From contig CALXLS010000002.1 of NCBI GenBank assembly GCA_944389265.1, positions 1 through 64,000 on the forward strand: 64,000 bases of DNA, in the 5' to 3' direction. The notes below the pieces were generated by a model. That model was not told where the DNA came from and did not search any database. It was given only the letters and a program-made list of their open reading frames with translations. Below are positions 51,241 through 59,839 of this stretch, piece after piece. The DNA comes from an uncultured Alphaproteobacteria bacterium (GTDB lineage Bacteria > Pseudomonadota > Alphaproteobacteria > Rs-D84). Positions within the stretch are counted from its first letter, which is position 1. Every line of letters starts with the position of its first letter. The position numbers and the translations under genes are program-made.

Positions 51241-52320
51241 ATGTTAACAAAAAAAATTCTTCCTTTTATAGCAAGTATCGCAGTTATTCAACTAGTGACA
51301 CCAAATAATGCATTCGCATTAATGTGGAACGACCCAGACGTTGTTCCTGTTCAAAGTATTTCTGACCATCGTTGGCGCGACGCAAAAACTGGTAGATTGA
51401 TAAATGTTACAGGTATGCCAGATGTATCTTCTACCCCCACTACACCAACTCCAACTACGCCGCCACCAACAACCACATCAAGTTCTACATCAACAAGCAC
51501 CCCTAAAATAAATGCGAAAGCGGTAGCAAGTGGTGCATTAGGTGCAGTTGGTTTTGTTGCCGGAACTGCGGGTGTTATTGATTCTGCTTCTGGGCAGCAA
51601 GAACATTCTTGGGGAGATGTAGTTCAAGGAACGATAAGTGGCGCAACTGCTGCTGCAGGTGGTGCTGCGGTAATTAATGCAATACCTGTCGTGGGTAATA
51701 TTTCTTATGGTATCGCGGTCGCAAGCGGTGCGGTTATTGGTGGTGTTGTCGCTGGTTCTCAACTATTTTCAGAAACAGACTGTTTAACAGATCCTGTCAC
51801 AGGTAAATTTACTTGTTGTCATACCCAATTTAATCAAGGCGAACGATATGCGGATATCGGCGACTATATGTTCTGCGGTGTTGAAACAGATGGCAAATTA
51901 ACTCTCATGGCACCTGGGGTACGTCAATGTGTACAAGGTGATATGGACGATAAAAATTCTTATTCAGGCCAAAAAGCAAGTTGGTGGGATGGATTGTGGA
52001 AAGATGATTTTTGGACTCCTGAATGCGCCCCAAGATTTTGCAACAATGATACCCCTGTAGCAGGTATAGAAAGTTATATTCAGTACTCACCTGATTCGAA
52101 CAACTATTGCTGGAATTGGGATTGTGTCAGTGGTTTTAGAAAATCTGGTAATACATGTGTAAAAGCAAACACAGGCACACCTGTAAATCCTGGCACCACA
52201 CCAGATTCACCAAACGTTAATCCGTATGAAGAGTTAATAAAAAAGATTCAAGCAGAACAACAAAGGATTATGCAACTTTGTGGTCACTTAATCTACAATC
52301 AGTCAGGCAGCATATACTAA
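51241..52320 (+). CDS. Exported protein of unknown function with Gly-rich hydrophobic core, second
   Basis: Not recognised. 359 residues. Signal peptide to about A26 (ALMWNDPDVV follows), a Pro/Thr/Ser linker (TPTTPTPTTPPPTTTSSSTS), then Gly/Ala-rich hydrophobic stretches (VASGALGAVGFVAGTAGVID, VVGNISYGIAVASGAVIGGV) that could insert in membranes like glycine-zipper helices. The C-terminal part is Cys-rich, with an EGF-like end (NYCWNWDCVSGFRKSGNTC). It starts one base after the preceding stop and is followed directly by the next gene. Confidence 0.7.
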   Translation: MLTKKILPFIASIAVIQLVTPNNAFALMWNDPDVVPVQSISDHRWRDAKTGRLINVTGMPDVSSTPTTPTPTTPPPTTTSSSTSTSTPKINAKAVASGALGAVGFVAGTAGVIDSASGQQEHSWGDVVQGTISGATAAAGGAAVINAIPVVGNISYGIAVASGAVIGGVVAGSQLFSETDCLTDPVTGKFTCCHTQFNQGERYADIGDYMFCGVETDGKLTLMAPGVRQCVQGDMDDKNSYSGQKASWWDGLWKDDFWTPECAPRFCNNDTPVAGIESYIQYSPDSNNYCWNWDCVSGFRKSGNTCVKANTGTPVNPGTTPDSPNVNPYEELIKKIQAEQQRIMQLCGHLIYNQSGSIY

Positions 52321-54027
52321 ATGAAAAAATTTCTTATAATTTTTTCCTTGGGCTTATTTATAAATCCTGCATGGGGTGAAGACATAACAGAAGAAACATT
52401 TATCCCAGCCGCGGAAATATTAACAACACAACCAGATGACACCCAATGTGCAACCGCAGTTTTTGCAAATGCTCTGGCATCAAATATAGACGCAGTATCA
52501 GAAACCGACCCAGAATACATTATTCAACAATGGATTTATGAGATTTTCCAAACTCCCGACGTATTACAACAAGCACTCGCATGCCCAGAATTGCAAAATA
52601 TTGCAGACGAAGAGACAATCAAGTTTTTACCGATAGAATATACTTTTCCTGGAGGCAGACAAATTGTTGTAAATTATGAAACTCAGCCTAAAATCTTAAA
52701 ACAACGTTTATCACTTGCATCTAAACGAAGTGTATCAGATAGCTCTCCCAGTCCTCGTATAGGCGCCACTGGTGACACATCAGTATGGACAAATACCGAT
52801 CCTGCATGGTATGCAATAATGGTTGTCGAAGCGGGGTCTTTAGATGAATTTGTTGGTACAGATAAAAACAACACAATATCAATGCAATGGATTAATGACA
52901 ACATCGATAAAATTTATCCCAAAGGAGCAAGTTGTACCAGTAAAACCGCGCTTGCAAATGATAATGATATTATAAATATCGCAATGCACGAAACAGTAAA
53001 CATAGAAGATGACACAAACGATTATTATGTTGCTGGTGATGCAAATTTACAATGGATTTCATATTTAGAAATCGGTTTAGATGTAGCAATAACAATCGCG
53101 ACATTTGGCGGTGGTGCCGTTGTTTTAGGTGCAACAAAAGCGGCACGTGCATCGCGCACACTAAAAACATTAAGCACAACACTAAAAACACTAAGCCGCA
53201 CAGATTCAGTTCGTGATTATATAAAGTTAACCCAACAATATGCGCGTGCAGCAGAGGAACTAAAAACAATAGACAGGGCAAAAGATGCGGCAACATACGC
53301 CCGTAAAGCAGAAGAAGTCAATAGTTTATCTAGCACAATCAGAAACTTAGAACGCACAGACGATAATATACGCCAATATAAACAAGTAAGTGATACATTT
53401 ACAAATCTTAATCAATATCGCAGAAATTTACGTTTATTTCGTCCTGCACAAAGAGGAAATATTATTGCCAGAACCTGGCGCGCGTTTAAAGCTGCTAACA
53501 CAGGTGGTAAAGCATTAACACGAGCATCACGCGTTGCACGCAGCAGCATGAAATCGGGTCGTATTCGTGACTGGTTATTTCAATCTACGTTAAGTAATGC
53601 TGGCGCACTAGCAAAACTGGAAGAGGGCGGCAGTTTATTGTATGGCGCACTAAAATTTGTTGGTGGCATGTATGATTGGACAGAAACAAGCACAGGTGAT
53701 TTCACAAATGATATAGAATTTAAGCCCTTAACATTATTATCTGCCGATGATTTAGCAGGTCAAGAAAACGTAGTTAATTACGGTATGTGGTTAATGTGGT
53801 TAGGCGATTCGTTTAGTGCAGCAGATGATGATGCTGCATATTTACAGGCCATGGACTTTGCGAACAAATTTCATTTTAACCTGGAACAAACACAGGAAGA
53901 AAGAAACACAGACGCTTGTAATGTTGATATTTATGTTGTTAGACCAGTAATACAAAACCCTGGTACAGAAAATGCAAATTTATATTATTTGATAATGAAT
54001 GATGAACCATGGACAACCAAAGAATAA
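52321..54027 (+). CDS. Exported protein of unknown function, third
   Basis: Not recognised. 568 residues. Signal peptide MKKFLIIFSLGLFINPAWG. The N-terminal half contains four Cys. A hydrophobic helix near 245-265 (GLDVAITIATFGGGAVVLGA) is followed by a long basic helical region (SRTLKTLSTTLKTLSRTDSV, RAFKAANTGGKALTRASRVA) up to about 430 and an acidic C-terminal part with one Cys (NTDACNV). Its ATG directly follows the TAA of the preceding gene, showing tight coupling. The combination of a hydrophobic helix and amphipathic basic helices could mean membrane insertion; this is inference. Confidence 0.7.
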   Translation: MKKFLIIFSLGLFINPAWGEDITEETFIPAAEILTTQPDDTQCATAVFANALASNIDAVSETDPEYIIQQWIYEIFQTPDVLQQALACPELQNIADEETIKFLPIEYTFPGGRQIVVNYETQPKILKQRLSLASKRSVSDSSPSPRIGATGDTSVWTNTDPAWYAIMVVEAGSLDEFVGTDKNNTISMQWINDNIDKIYPKGASCTSKTALANDNDIINIAMHETVNIEDDTNDYYVAGDANLQWISYLEIGLDVAITIATFGGGAVVLGATKAARASRTLKTLSTTLKTLSRTDSVRDYIKLTQQYARAAEELKTIDRAKDAATYARKAEEVNSLSSTIRNLERTDDNIRQYKQVSDTFTNLNQYRRNLRLFRPAQRGNIIARTWRAFKAANTGGKALTRASRVARSSMKSGRIRDWLFQSTLSNAGALAKLEEGGSLLYGALKFVGGMYDWTETSTGDFTNDIEFKPLTLLSADDLAGQENVVNYGMWLMWLGDSFSAADDDAAYLQAMDFANKFHFNLEQTQEERNTDACNVDIYVVRPVIQNPGTENANLYYLIMNDEPWTTKE

Positions 54028-54095
54028 ACAATCAGAAGATTTACCCATTGTATTTTTTAATCAACCTCTTATAATAAATAAGAAAGGAGGCGCAA

Positions 54096-54413
54096 ATGAA
54101 AAAAATATTATCGGCACTATTAATAATATCAGCAACTATATACAGCGCCAGTGCATATCAAGTTTTGTCTTCTAAAGAACTAGGTAAAAACGACGCAAAG
54201 AACCAAAATGTGGTTGTAAAATGTACAACAGATACGGGCAAGATTTCAAATCAAACATGTTCACTACGCCGATATGCAAAATGTAGCGGCACAGGTGATA
54301 ACAAAAAATGCAACGGTTGGCAACCATGGCAAGATTTAAGGAATCCAGGCAAACAATATTCTGATTGGAAAGCAGCGGCATCTGCATGTTGTCGTTCAAA
54401 AGGATTAAGATAA
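54096..54413 (+). CDS. Small secreted Cys-rich protein
   Basis: Not recognised. 105 residues. Signal peptide MKKILSALLIISATIYSASA, then a basic domain of about 85 residues with seven Cys (VKCTTD, QTCSLRRYAKC, KKCNGW, ACCRSK). AGGAGG precedes the ATG. It lies 68 bases after the operon stop and is probably transcribed with it or alone; a terminator follows. Confidence 0.7.
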   Translation: MKKILSALLIISATIYSASAYQVLSSKELGKNDAKNQNVVVKCTTDTGKISNQTCSLRRYAKCSGTGDNKKCNGWQPWQDLRNPGKQYSDWKAAASACCRSKGLR

Positions 54414-54417
54414 GAAA

Positions 54418-54441
54418 GCACCGCAGAAGCGGTGTTTTTAT
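54418..54441 (+). terminator. Terminator after the 54096 gene
   Basis: CACCGC/GCGGTG stem with AGAA loop and T run. Confidence 0.85.
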
Positions 54442-54443
54442 TT

Positions 54444-54520
54444 TGGTGGATGCGATTGGATTCGAACCAACGACCTCTTCGATGTGAACGAAACGCTCTA
54501 ACCAACTGAGCTACGCATCC
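54444..54520 (-). tRNA. tRNA-Val(CAC)
   Basis: Reverse strand: acceptor GGATGCG/CGCATCC, anticodon loop TTCACAT (anticodon CAC), T-loop GGTTCGAATCC, encoded CCA. Confidence 0.93.
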
Positions 54521-54543
54521 AAAACACAAATAAGTTTTATATA

Positions 54544-54566
54544 AAAAACCGCCTAACGCGGTCTTA
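54544..54566 (-). terminator. Terminator between tRNA-Leu(TAA) and tRNA-Val
   Basis: Reverse strand ACCGC/GCGGT stem with GTTAG loop followed by six T. Confidence 0.7.
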
Positions 54567-54572
54567 AATAGG

Positions 54573-54659
54573 TGGTGGGGATAGTGGGACTCGAACCCAC
54601 ACGGTTGCAATAACCAAAGGATTTTAAGTCCTCAGCGTCTACCATTCCGCCATATCCCC
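54573..54659 (-). tRNA. tRNA-Leu(TAA)
   Basis: Class II tRNA with long variable arm. Acceptor GGGGATA/TATCCCC, anticodon loop CTTAAAA (anticodon TAA), T-loop GGTTCGAGTCC, encoded CCA. Confidence 0.95.
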
Positions 54660-54675
54660 TGCAACCTTAACAATT

Positions 54676-54751
54676 TGGTGGAGCTGATGGGACTCAAACC
54701 CACGACCTCTACGATGCGAACGTAGCGCTCTATCAGCTGAGCTACAACCCC
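54676..54751 (-). tRNA. tRNA-Ala(CGC)
   Basis: Acceptor GGGGTTG/CAGCTCC with a G-T pair at 3:70, the identity element of tRNA-Ala. Anticodon stem CTACG/CGTAG with loop TTCGCAT (anticodon CGC). Encoded CCA. Confidence 0.94.
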
Positions 54752-54759
54752 ACTCTTTA

Positions 54760-54846
54760 TGGTGGGCATAAGAAGATTTGAACTTCCAAGGTATTGCTAC
54801 CACTAGTACCTGAAACTAGCGCGTCTACCAATTCCGCCATATGCCC
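54760..54846 (-). tRNA. tRNA-Leu(CAG)
   Basis: Class II tRNA with long variable arm. Acceptor GGGCATA/TATGCCC, anticodon stem CTAGT/ACTAG with loop TTCAGGT (anticodon CAG), encoded CCA. It is the first of the four-gene cluster. Confidence 0.94.
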
Positions 54847-54943
54847 ACAAAACTCTGAGCATAATAACTCAACTTACGACATTTTGCAACAAGAAAAATT
54901 AATTTATTTCATAGAAATATAAATAAAGTTTTCATCTTTTTGC

Positions 54944-54973
54944 TTGCTCTAAAAATTGCTATTTTGCTAATAT
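54944..54973 (+). promoter_or_regulatory. Promoter of the 54984 gene
   Basis: TTGCTC (54944-54949), 18-base spacer, TAATAT (54968-54973), ten bases before the ATG, so the leader is very short and lacks a clear ribosome site. Confidence 0.45.
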
Positions 54974-54983
54974 TCAATCAGAG

Positions 54984-57707
54984 ATGAAGAAAATTCTATC
55001 ATTTATATGTTGTTTTGCTGCCTGTATTGGCTTTGCCAATGGGGCTGTTCGTGATGAAAATGCGACCGACAGACAAACAAATTCATCTCAATCCCAGCAA
55101 GTTCAAGCCAGAACAACCAACACAAAAGCAACAAATCGTGCGGCAACAACATCGCGTTCAAATACAGCGACCCCCAGCATCACATCACGTGGTACAGCAA
55201 CTTCACAAAACAATGTCATATCGCGAAACGCGACCCAAAGCGCAACAACCAATCGAACAAATACAACAACGGCACGTTCTGGTACATTATCACGCACAAA
55301 TCCAAGAACCTCAGAAACGAACACTTCTACCCGCAACCAGTCTGCATTAATTTCTAGGGCAGGGATAGACCAAACATCTTCAACAATTACAGGTACTGTG
55401 ACCGGTGCAGAATATGAACAATGTAAAAGCGCATATTTTGCCTGCATGGATCAATTTTGTCAGTTAAAGAACGACGATTATCGTCGTTGCTCTTGTAGCA
55501 ATCGAGTATTTGAACTATCTGAAATACGAGATGTAATGCAAGACGCTAGTGATCAATTAACCGTTTTTACAGAAAACCTTGACGTTGTAGGTATGACCGC
55601 AGCCCAAGCGACCGCCATGAAAACCGCTTCCGAAGGTGAAAACGCATTAACATCAGATACATCTGCATCAAAAGCACTTTTACAAGCGATAATGAATTCA
55701 ATTCGTGGTGAAGATACTTCGGTTGGTGGTAAATTTTCAAGTTTAAACAGTATAAATCTTTCATTCGATACAACTAACGCATTTGGTACATCTGATGCGG
55801 GGCAAATTATCGCAACCTATAATGGGCAAAACTTATATAATGCCGTATATCCTCAATGTCGCCAGGCAGTTAAAGCAGACTGTACAGATGCACAATTACA
55901 ACGTGCTATAACAGCATACTTAATGGCAATAGAACAAGATTGCAACACAGTAGAAAGCGCCATTCAAATGCAACAGAAAGAGATGAAATCTGCTGTAAGG
56001 GAAAGCAGTGCTTTACTAGATTTAGCACGTGTAGAGAACCGTCAAAAACATAATTCAGATGACATTGCAGCCTGCTTAAATAATGTAGAAGCTGCCATAT
56101 TAAGTGAAGAAGTATGCGGGGCAGGTTATCACAAATGCTTGGACAATGGCGAGTTTATCGATGTTTCCACAGGTGCACCTATTGCAGGTGTAAAGAAATT
56201 CTATGAACTTGGTAACCTATTAAAATTTGCAGACGGTGTTGATGCGGCAGATCAGAAATTATCTAAAGTCACATCCAATCGTACTTTTGTTCAAAACTTT
56301 GAAAAAAGGGTTAAAAAATTTGCAGAACCTGCACTTGATAAATGTACCGAACAAGCAGACGTTGTATGGGAAGAATATTTAGACAAAGCGATGCTGGCTA
56401 TATATTATGCCCAGCAGTCAAAAGTAGAAGAAATAAAACAAGGATGTTTTGATTTTGTATCGTCATGCTACATGAATGGTGATGCTGCACTAACTGCGGC
56501 GATGAAAGAGTTAACTGGGGATGCCGATGTCGTATTGCAGCCCGATAAGGTTGTTTTATCAACCGAGATGTGTAGTGACTATATTGAATCATGTAACATG
56601 ATGTTCTATGAACAGTCTGGTGACATAATAACAGACTATATAAACAACAGGCAAGACACCGATACGCTTACTGCATGTCGTGCAGTTGTAAAACAATGCT
56701 TTGATAAATTTGGTGGTACTGGGTATGAAAATTTCTACTATCCGTATAGCGGTCTATTTACAACAGGCAGTGCATTAAAATGGTTTACTTTATACGAATA
56801 TGATGAAAACGGTGTAAGGAACACTAATGAACCTGTATCAGAATGTGCAAAACAACTTAAAAGCATCTCTTCATGTAATTCGGCAGATATGCTAGAAAAG
56901 GCATTTGGTGGATTTGATGTCATAACCGCATCAAAAGGCAAACAAAGCAATGAAACGGTTTATTATTTAGACACAAATGGTGAATATAACGACAAGAACG
57001 GAAAATATAAGAAATTTGGAATTCTAAACACAGAAAAAACGAACCTTGACAGTGGTGAATCTGTAAACATCTTGTCACATCATACTCCACGCCCAACCGG
57101 TGTCGCGACAGAAATATACTATCAAGTTGTCGATATGCTTACAACGCAATGCATGAACGTCCAAGGTCGTTTCGTAGAACTACAATTTATAAAAGACGGT
57201 TTGTATAAAGAAGATGCTTTATGCGAAGCAAACTTCTCACAATCTCTTGAATACGGTGGTGGTACGACGGGTAATATATCTGATACACCTAACTTGGTTG
57301 ATTTGTATACAATTGGCGAAGACGAAAATATGTGTCCTCGTGATTATGATTTGAACGTAGACACACAATCTTGGGGTGCATGCCTATGTTGGGAAAATGG
57401 TGGCAGACGAAGCAAATGGGGGCTTAGTCCAAAATGTGTCTCTGCAGTACCTGTCAATGAAAAGGCAAATGATACAACATGTACAGCAAAAAATACATCT
57501 TGGACAGTTGAAGGTTCTACAACAACAGATGCCAATGGCAATAAAATAGTACCAACGAAACCTACAATTGAACAATGGTGTACAAAAGATATCAATTCAG
57601 AGAATCAGGTATGTCCTTTATCAGGAAAACCATCCGAAACAGATAAAGGCATGTGTGAGGTAAATGGTGTAATACTTGATAACTTACCAGATGGTTTAAA
57701 GATTTAG
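54984..57707 (+). CDS. Secreted protein of the CMDQFC family (paralogue of the 12965 gene)
   Basis: 907 residues. Signal peptide (MKKILSFICCFAACIGFANG), then a Thr/Asn/Ser/Arg/Gln-rich low-complexity tract (about 25-135). The core has C147-6-C154-4-C159 (EQCKSAYFACMDQFC), YRRCSCS, EGENALTSDTS, QDCNTVESAI, HNSDDIAAC, CGAGYHKCLD and VVWEEYLDKAML. The order matches the 817-residue paralogue. A C-terminal region of about 300 residues with more Cys (CPRDYDLNVDTQSWGACLCW) is specific to this copy. It is monocistronic, followed by a terminator. Likely exported and disulfide-bonded; function unknown. Confidence 0.78.
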   Translation: MKKILSFICCFAACIGFANGAVRDENATDRQTNSSQSQQVQARTTNTKATNRAATTSRSNTATPSITSRGTATSQNNVISRNATQSATTNRTNTTTARSGTLSRTNPRTSETNTSTRNQSALISRAGIDQTSSTITGTVTGAEYEQCKSAYFACMDQFCQLKNDDYRRCSCSNRVFELSEIRDVMQDASDQLTVFTENLDVVGMTAAQATAMKTASEGENALTSDTSASKALLQAIMNSIRGEDTSVGGKFSSLNSINLSFDTTNAFGTSDAGQIIATYNGQNLYNAVYPQCRQAVKADCTDAQLQRAITAYLMAIEQDCNTVESAIQMQQKEMKSAVRESSALLDLARVENRQKHNSDDIAACLNNVEAAILSEEVCGAGYHKCLDNGEFIDVSTGAPIAGVKKFYELGNLLKFADGVDAADQKLSKVTSNRTFVQNFEKRVKKFAEPALDKCTEQADVVWEEYLDKAMLAIYYAQQSKVEEIKQGCFDFVSSCYMNGDAALTAAMKELTGDADVVLQPDKVVLSTEMCSDYIESCNMMFYEQSGDIITDYINNRQDTDTLTACRAVVKQCFDKFGGTGYENFYYPYSGLFTTGSALKWFTLYEYDENGVRNTNEPVSECAKQLKSISSCNSADMLEKAFGGFDVITASKGKQSNETVYYLDTNGEYNDKNGKYKKFGILNTEKTNLDSGESVNILSHHTPRPTGVATEIYYQVVDMLTTQCMNVQGRFVELQFIKDGLYKEDALCEANFSQSLEYGGGTTGNISDTPNLVDLYTIGEDENMCPRDYDLNVDTQSWGACLCWENGGRRSKWGLSPKCVSAVPVNEKANDTTCTAKNTSWTVEGSTTTDANGNKIVPTKPTIEQWCTKDINSENQVCPLSGKPSETDKGMCEVNGVILDNLPDGLKI

Positions 57708-57750
57708 TTTTAGGGTATAATACAATATTCTTAAACCTACACCAACTTAT

Positions 57751-57780
57751 AAAAACGGCCGCATTAGCGGCTGTTTTTTT
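57751..57780. terminator. Terminator between the 54984 gene and lpxB
   Basis: ACGGCCGC/GCGGCTGT stem (one G-T pair) with ATTA loop and T run. Confidence 0.85.
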
Positions 57781-57806
57781 ATTTATATAACAACATATTA
57801 AATAAA

Positions 57807-58964
57807 CTATTTTTTCCTTATAGAATTTTTTATTTCATTCGCGATTAAAACACTTGGTGTTCCATCTGTACGGCACCATAAATCATCCGCCTTTTTCAAA
57901 TCGTTAATCATTTTTTCTCTGATAGAAGGAATGGTTAATTGTTGCACTGCATCCAAAATATTTTCTGCGGTTGCATTTTCCCCCAAAAACTCAGGATACA
58001 CACTACGATTTAACAGAATGTTTACTAAGGAAACCCAATTCACTTTTATTACCTGACGTACTAACCAGGTTGTAATTGGATTCATCTTATATACAACTAT
58101 CGTTGGTATATGCAGCATAGCCAATTCTGCAGAAACGGTACCACTTGCAACAATAGCAATATAAGTTTTTGAATAAATATCATAACGCTTATTTGCAGGA
58201 ACTAATTCTGGTTGTACTTTCCAACCCGCAACATGATTTTTTACATAATCTGCAGTTGTTTCAACAGTTGGGATTATAAACTTATATCCTTTATACCCGT
58301 TTGCGACAAGTTGTTCTGCGACATCACGAAATACTGGCAACAAGCGCTTAACCTCTGACATTCTGCTACCTGGCACCAGAGTTATAACTTTTTCTTCTGC
58401 ATTTTTATGATTGTTTTTAGTTTTCTTTATATTCAAAAGACCATCTGCAATAGGATGTCCCACAGCAACAGTATTTAATCCACGCTTTGTAAAATAGGGC
58501 ACTTCAAAATCAAAAAATGCATACAATTTATCAAATATTCGCGCGTATTTTTTTGCACGTCCTTCACGCCAAGCCCAAACTTGTGGTGCAACAACATGCT
58601 GAAATTTCAAACCGTTATGTATTAACTTTTGCCCCCGCTTAGATTTTCTCAGTTTTTTTATAACAGACTTTGCAAAACCAGGTGCATCAATAGTAAGTAC
58701 AACATCTGGTTTTTCTGCAATTATCGCATTTACAGTTTGATTTATTCTATTGGTTAACGTTTTAACATGCGCTAAAACCTCTAATACCCCCATAACTGCT
58801 AAATCCGACATAGGGAACAAGGGTTTCAACCCAGCAGTAATCATATTTTCACCACCGATACCAACGAAATGTACATCAGACATCTCGTTCATAATACGCG
58901 CCCCTAAAACATCACCAGATACTTCACCGGCAATTATAAAAACTTTAATTGTTTTATTCTGCAT
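57807..58964 (-). CDS. lpxB: Lipid-A-disaccharide synthase
   Basis: Joins UDP-diacylglucosamine and lipid X to form the lipid A disaccharide. 385 residues from ATG 58964 (MQNKTIKVFIIAGEVSGDVLGA). GEVSGD, HFVGIGG and the C-terminal LVPGSRMSEVKRLLPVF with VASGTVSAELAM are LpxB signatures. It overlaps the lpxA stop by 11 bases and is translated from the same mRNA. Confidence 0.95.
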   Translation of the reverse strand: MQNKTIKVFIIAGEVSGDVLGARIMNEMSDVHFVGIGGENMITAGLKPLFPMSDLAVMGVLEVLAHVKTLTNRINQTVNAIIAEKPDVVLTIDAPGFAKSVIKKLRKSKRGQKLIHNGLKFQHVVAPQVWAWREGRAKKYARIFDKLYAFFDFEVPYFTKRGLNTVAVGHPIADGLLNIKKTKNNHKNAEEKVITLVPGSRMSEVKRLLPVFRDVAEQLVANGYKGYKFIIPTVETTADYVKNHVAGWKVQPELVPANKRYDIYSKTYIAIVASGTVSAELAMLHIPTIVVYKMNPITTWLVRQVIKVNWVSLVNILLNRSVYPEFLGENATAENILDAVQQLTIPSIREKMINDLKKADDLWCRTDGTPSVLIANEIKNSIRKK

Positions 58965-59751
58965 TTTTAGACGTGCCAATTCCACGTTTTGAACGATTTT
59001 CTATAAAATCTATGGCATCCATAGCATATTTATTATTTTTAACTTCTTTACGTACTTTTGCCAAACGTTCTGCAACAGTTCCTTCTGTTCCACGGAACAC
59101 CGCTGCATAAACAGAATGAATTGCATGCATATCTTCATTTGTAAAGCCATGCCGCATTAACCCGACACGATTTATTGTACGATATACCGCACGCGGTGTA
59201 CCATCATAAATAGCATATGGCAAAACGTCATTACCAACCCCAGACATTCCACCAATAAATGCATTACGTCCGATACGAGCGAATTGCAAGACCATAACAC
59301 CACCAGACAAAATAGCAAAATCTTCAACTTCTACGTGACCTGCAACCTGTACAAGATTAGACATAACAACGCTGTTGCCAATTTTACAATCATGCCCCAC
59401 ATGAGCATTTACCATTATTTGACAATCATCACCGATAACAGTTCCATCAGAAGCGGGTGTACCAGAATGAATTGTTACATATTCACGAATTTTACATCTT
59501 TTTCCTATACGTAATCCCGTCATAGTAGATTCATCTTGCCACTTTAAATCCTGACTCATAACCCCAAGCACCGCAAATGGGTAAACAATAGAATCATCAC
59601 CGATTGAAGTTTTCCCGTCAATAACAACATTAGAAACCAGTTCTACACGGTCACCTAAAACAACATTTGGACCAACTATACAGAAAGGTCCAATTTTACA
59701 ATCTGCGCCCAAAACTGCGCCCTCATGAATAATAGCTGTTGGATGTATCAT
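58954..59751 (-). CDS. lpxA: UDP-N-acetylglucosamine acyltransferase
   Basis: First step of lipid A synthesis. 265 residues. Left-handed beta-helix hexapeptides from residue 2 on (IHPTAIIHEGAVLGADCKIG), KIREYVTIHSGT, and the catalytic His in NAHVGHDCKIG. The C-terminal helical domain is present (RVGLMRHGFTNEDMHAIHSV). The usual lpxD and fabZ are not upstream; the pair lpxA-lpxB stands alone. Confidence 0.95.
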   Translation of the reverse strand: MIHPTAIIHEGAVLGADCKIGPFCIVGPNVVLGDRVELVSNVVIDGKTSIGDDSIVYPFAVLGVMSQDLKWQDESTMTGLRIGKRCKIREYVTIHSGTPASDGTVIGDDCQIMVNAHVGHDCKIGNSVVMSNLVQVAGHVEVEDFAILSGGVMVLQFARIGRNAFIGGMSGVGNDVLPYAIYDGTPRAVYRTINRVGLMRHGFTNEDMHAIHSVYAAVFRGTEGTVAERLAKVRKEVKNNKYAMDAIDFIENRSKRGIGTSKNAE

Positions 59752-59839
59752 AACTCTAGGCCTACTTTTTTTATTTAATTATATCGCCCAGAATGATACA
59801 TCATTACATTTTTAAATGGTATTAAAGAAATATAACCAA

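Noticed and set aside
50343-54027. The three exported proteins as type IV pilins
   Set aside because: Their N-termini are ordinary Sec signal peptides; no pilin-type G/FTLIE site followed by a hydrophobic helix was found.
54251-54610. 119-codon reverse ORF across the tRNA-Val and tRNA-Leu genes
   Set aside because: It runs through two tRNA genes and a terminator and is antisense to the small secreted protein.
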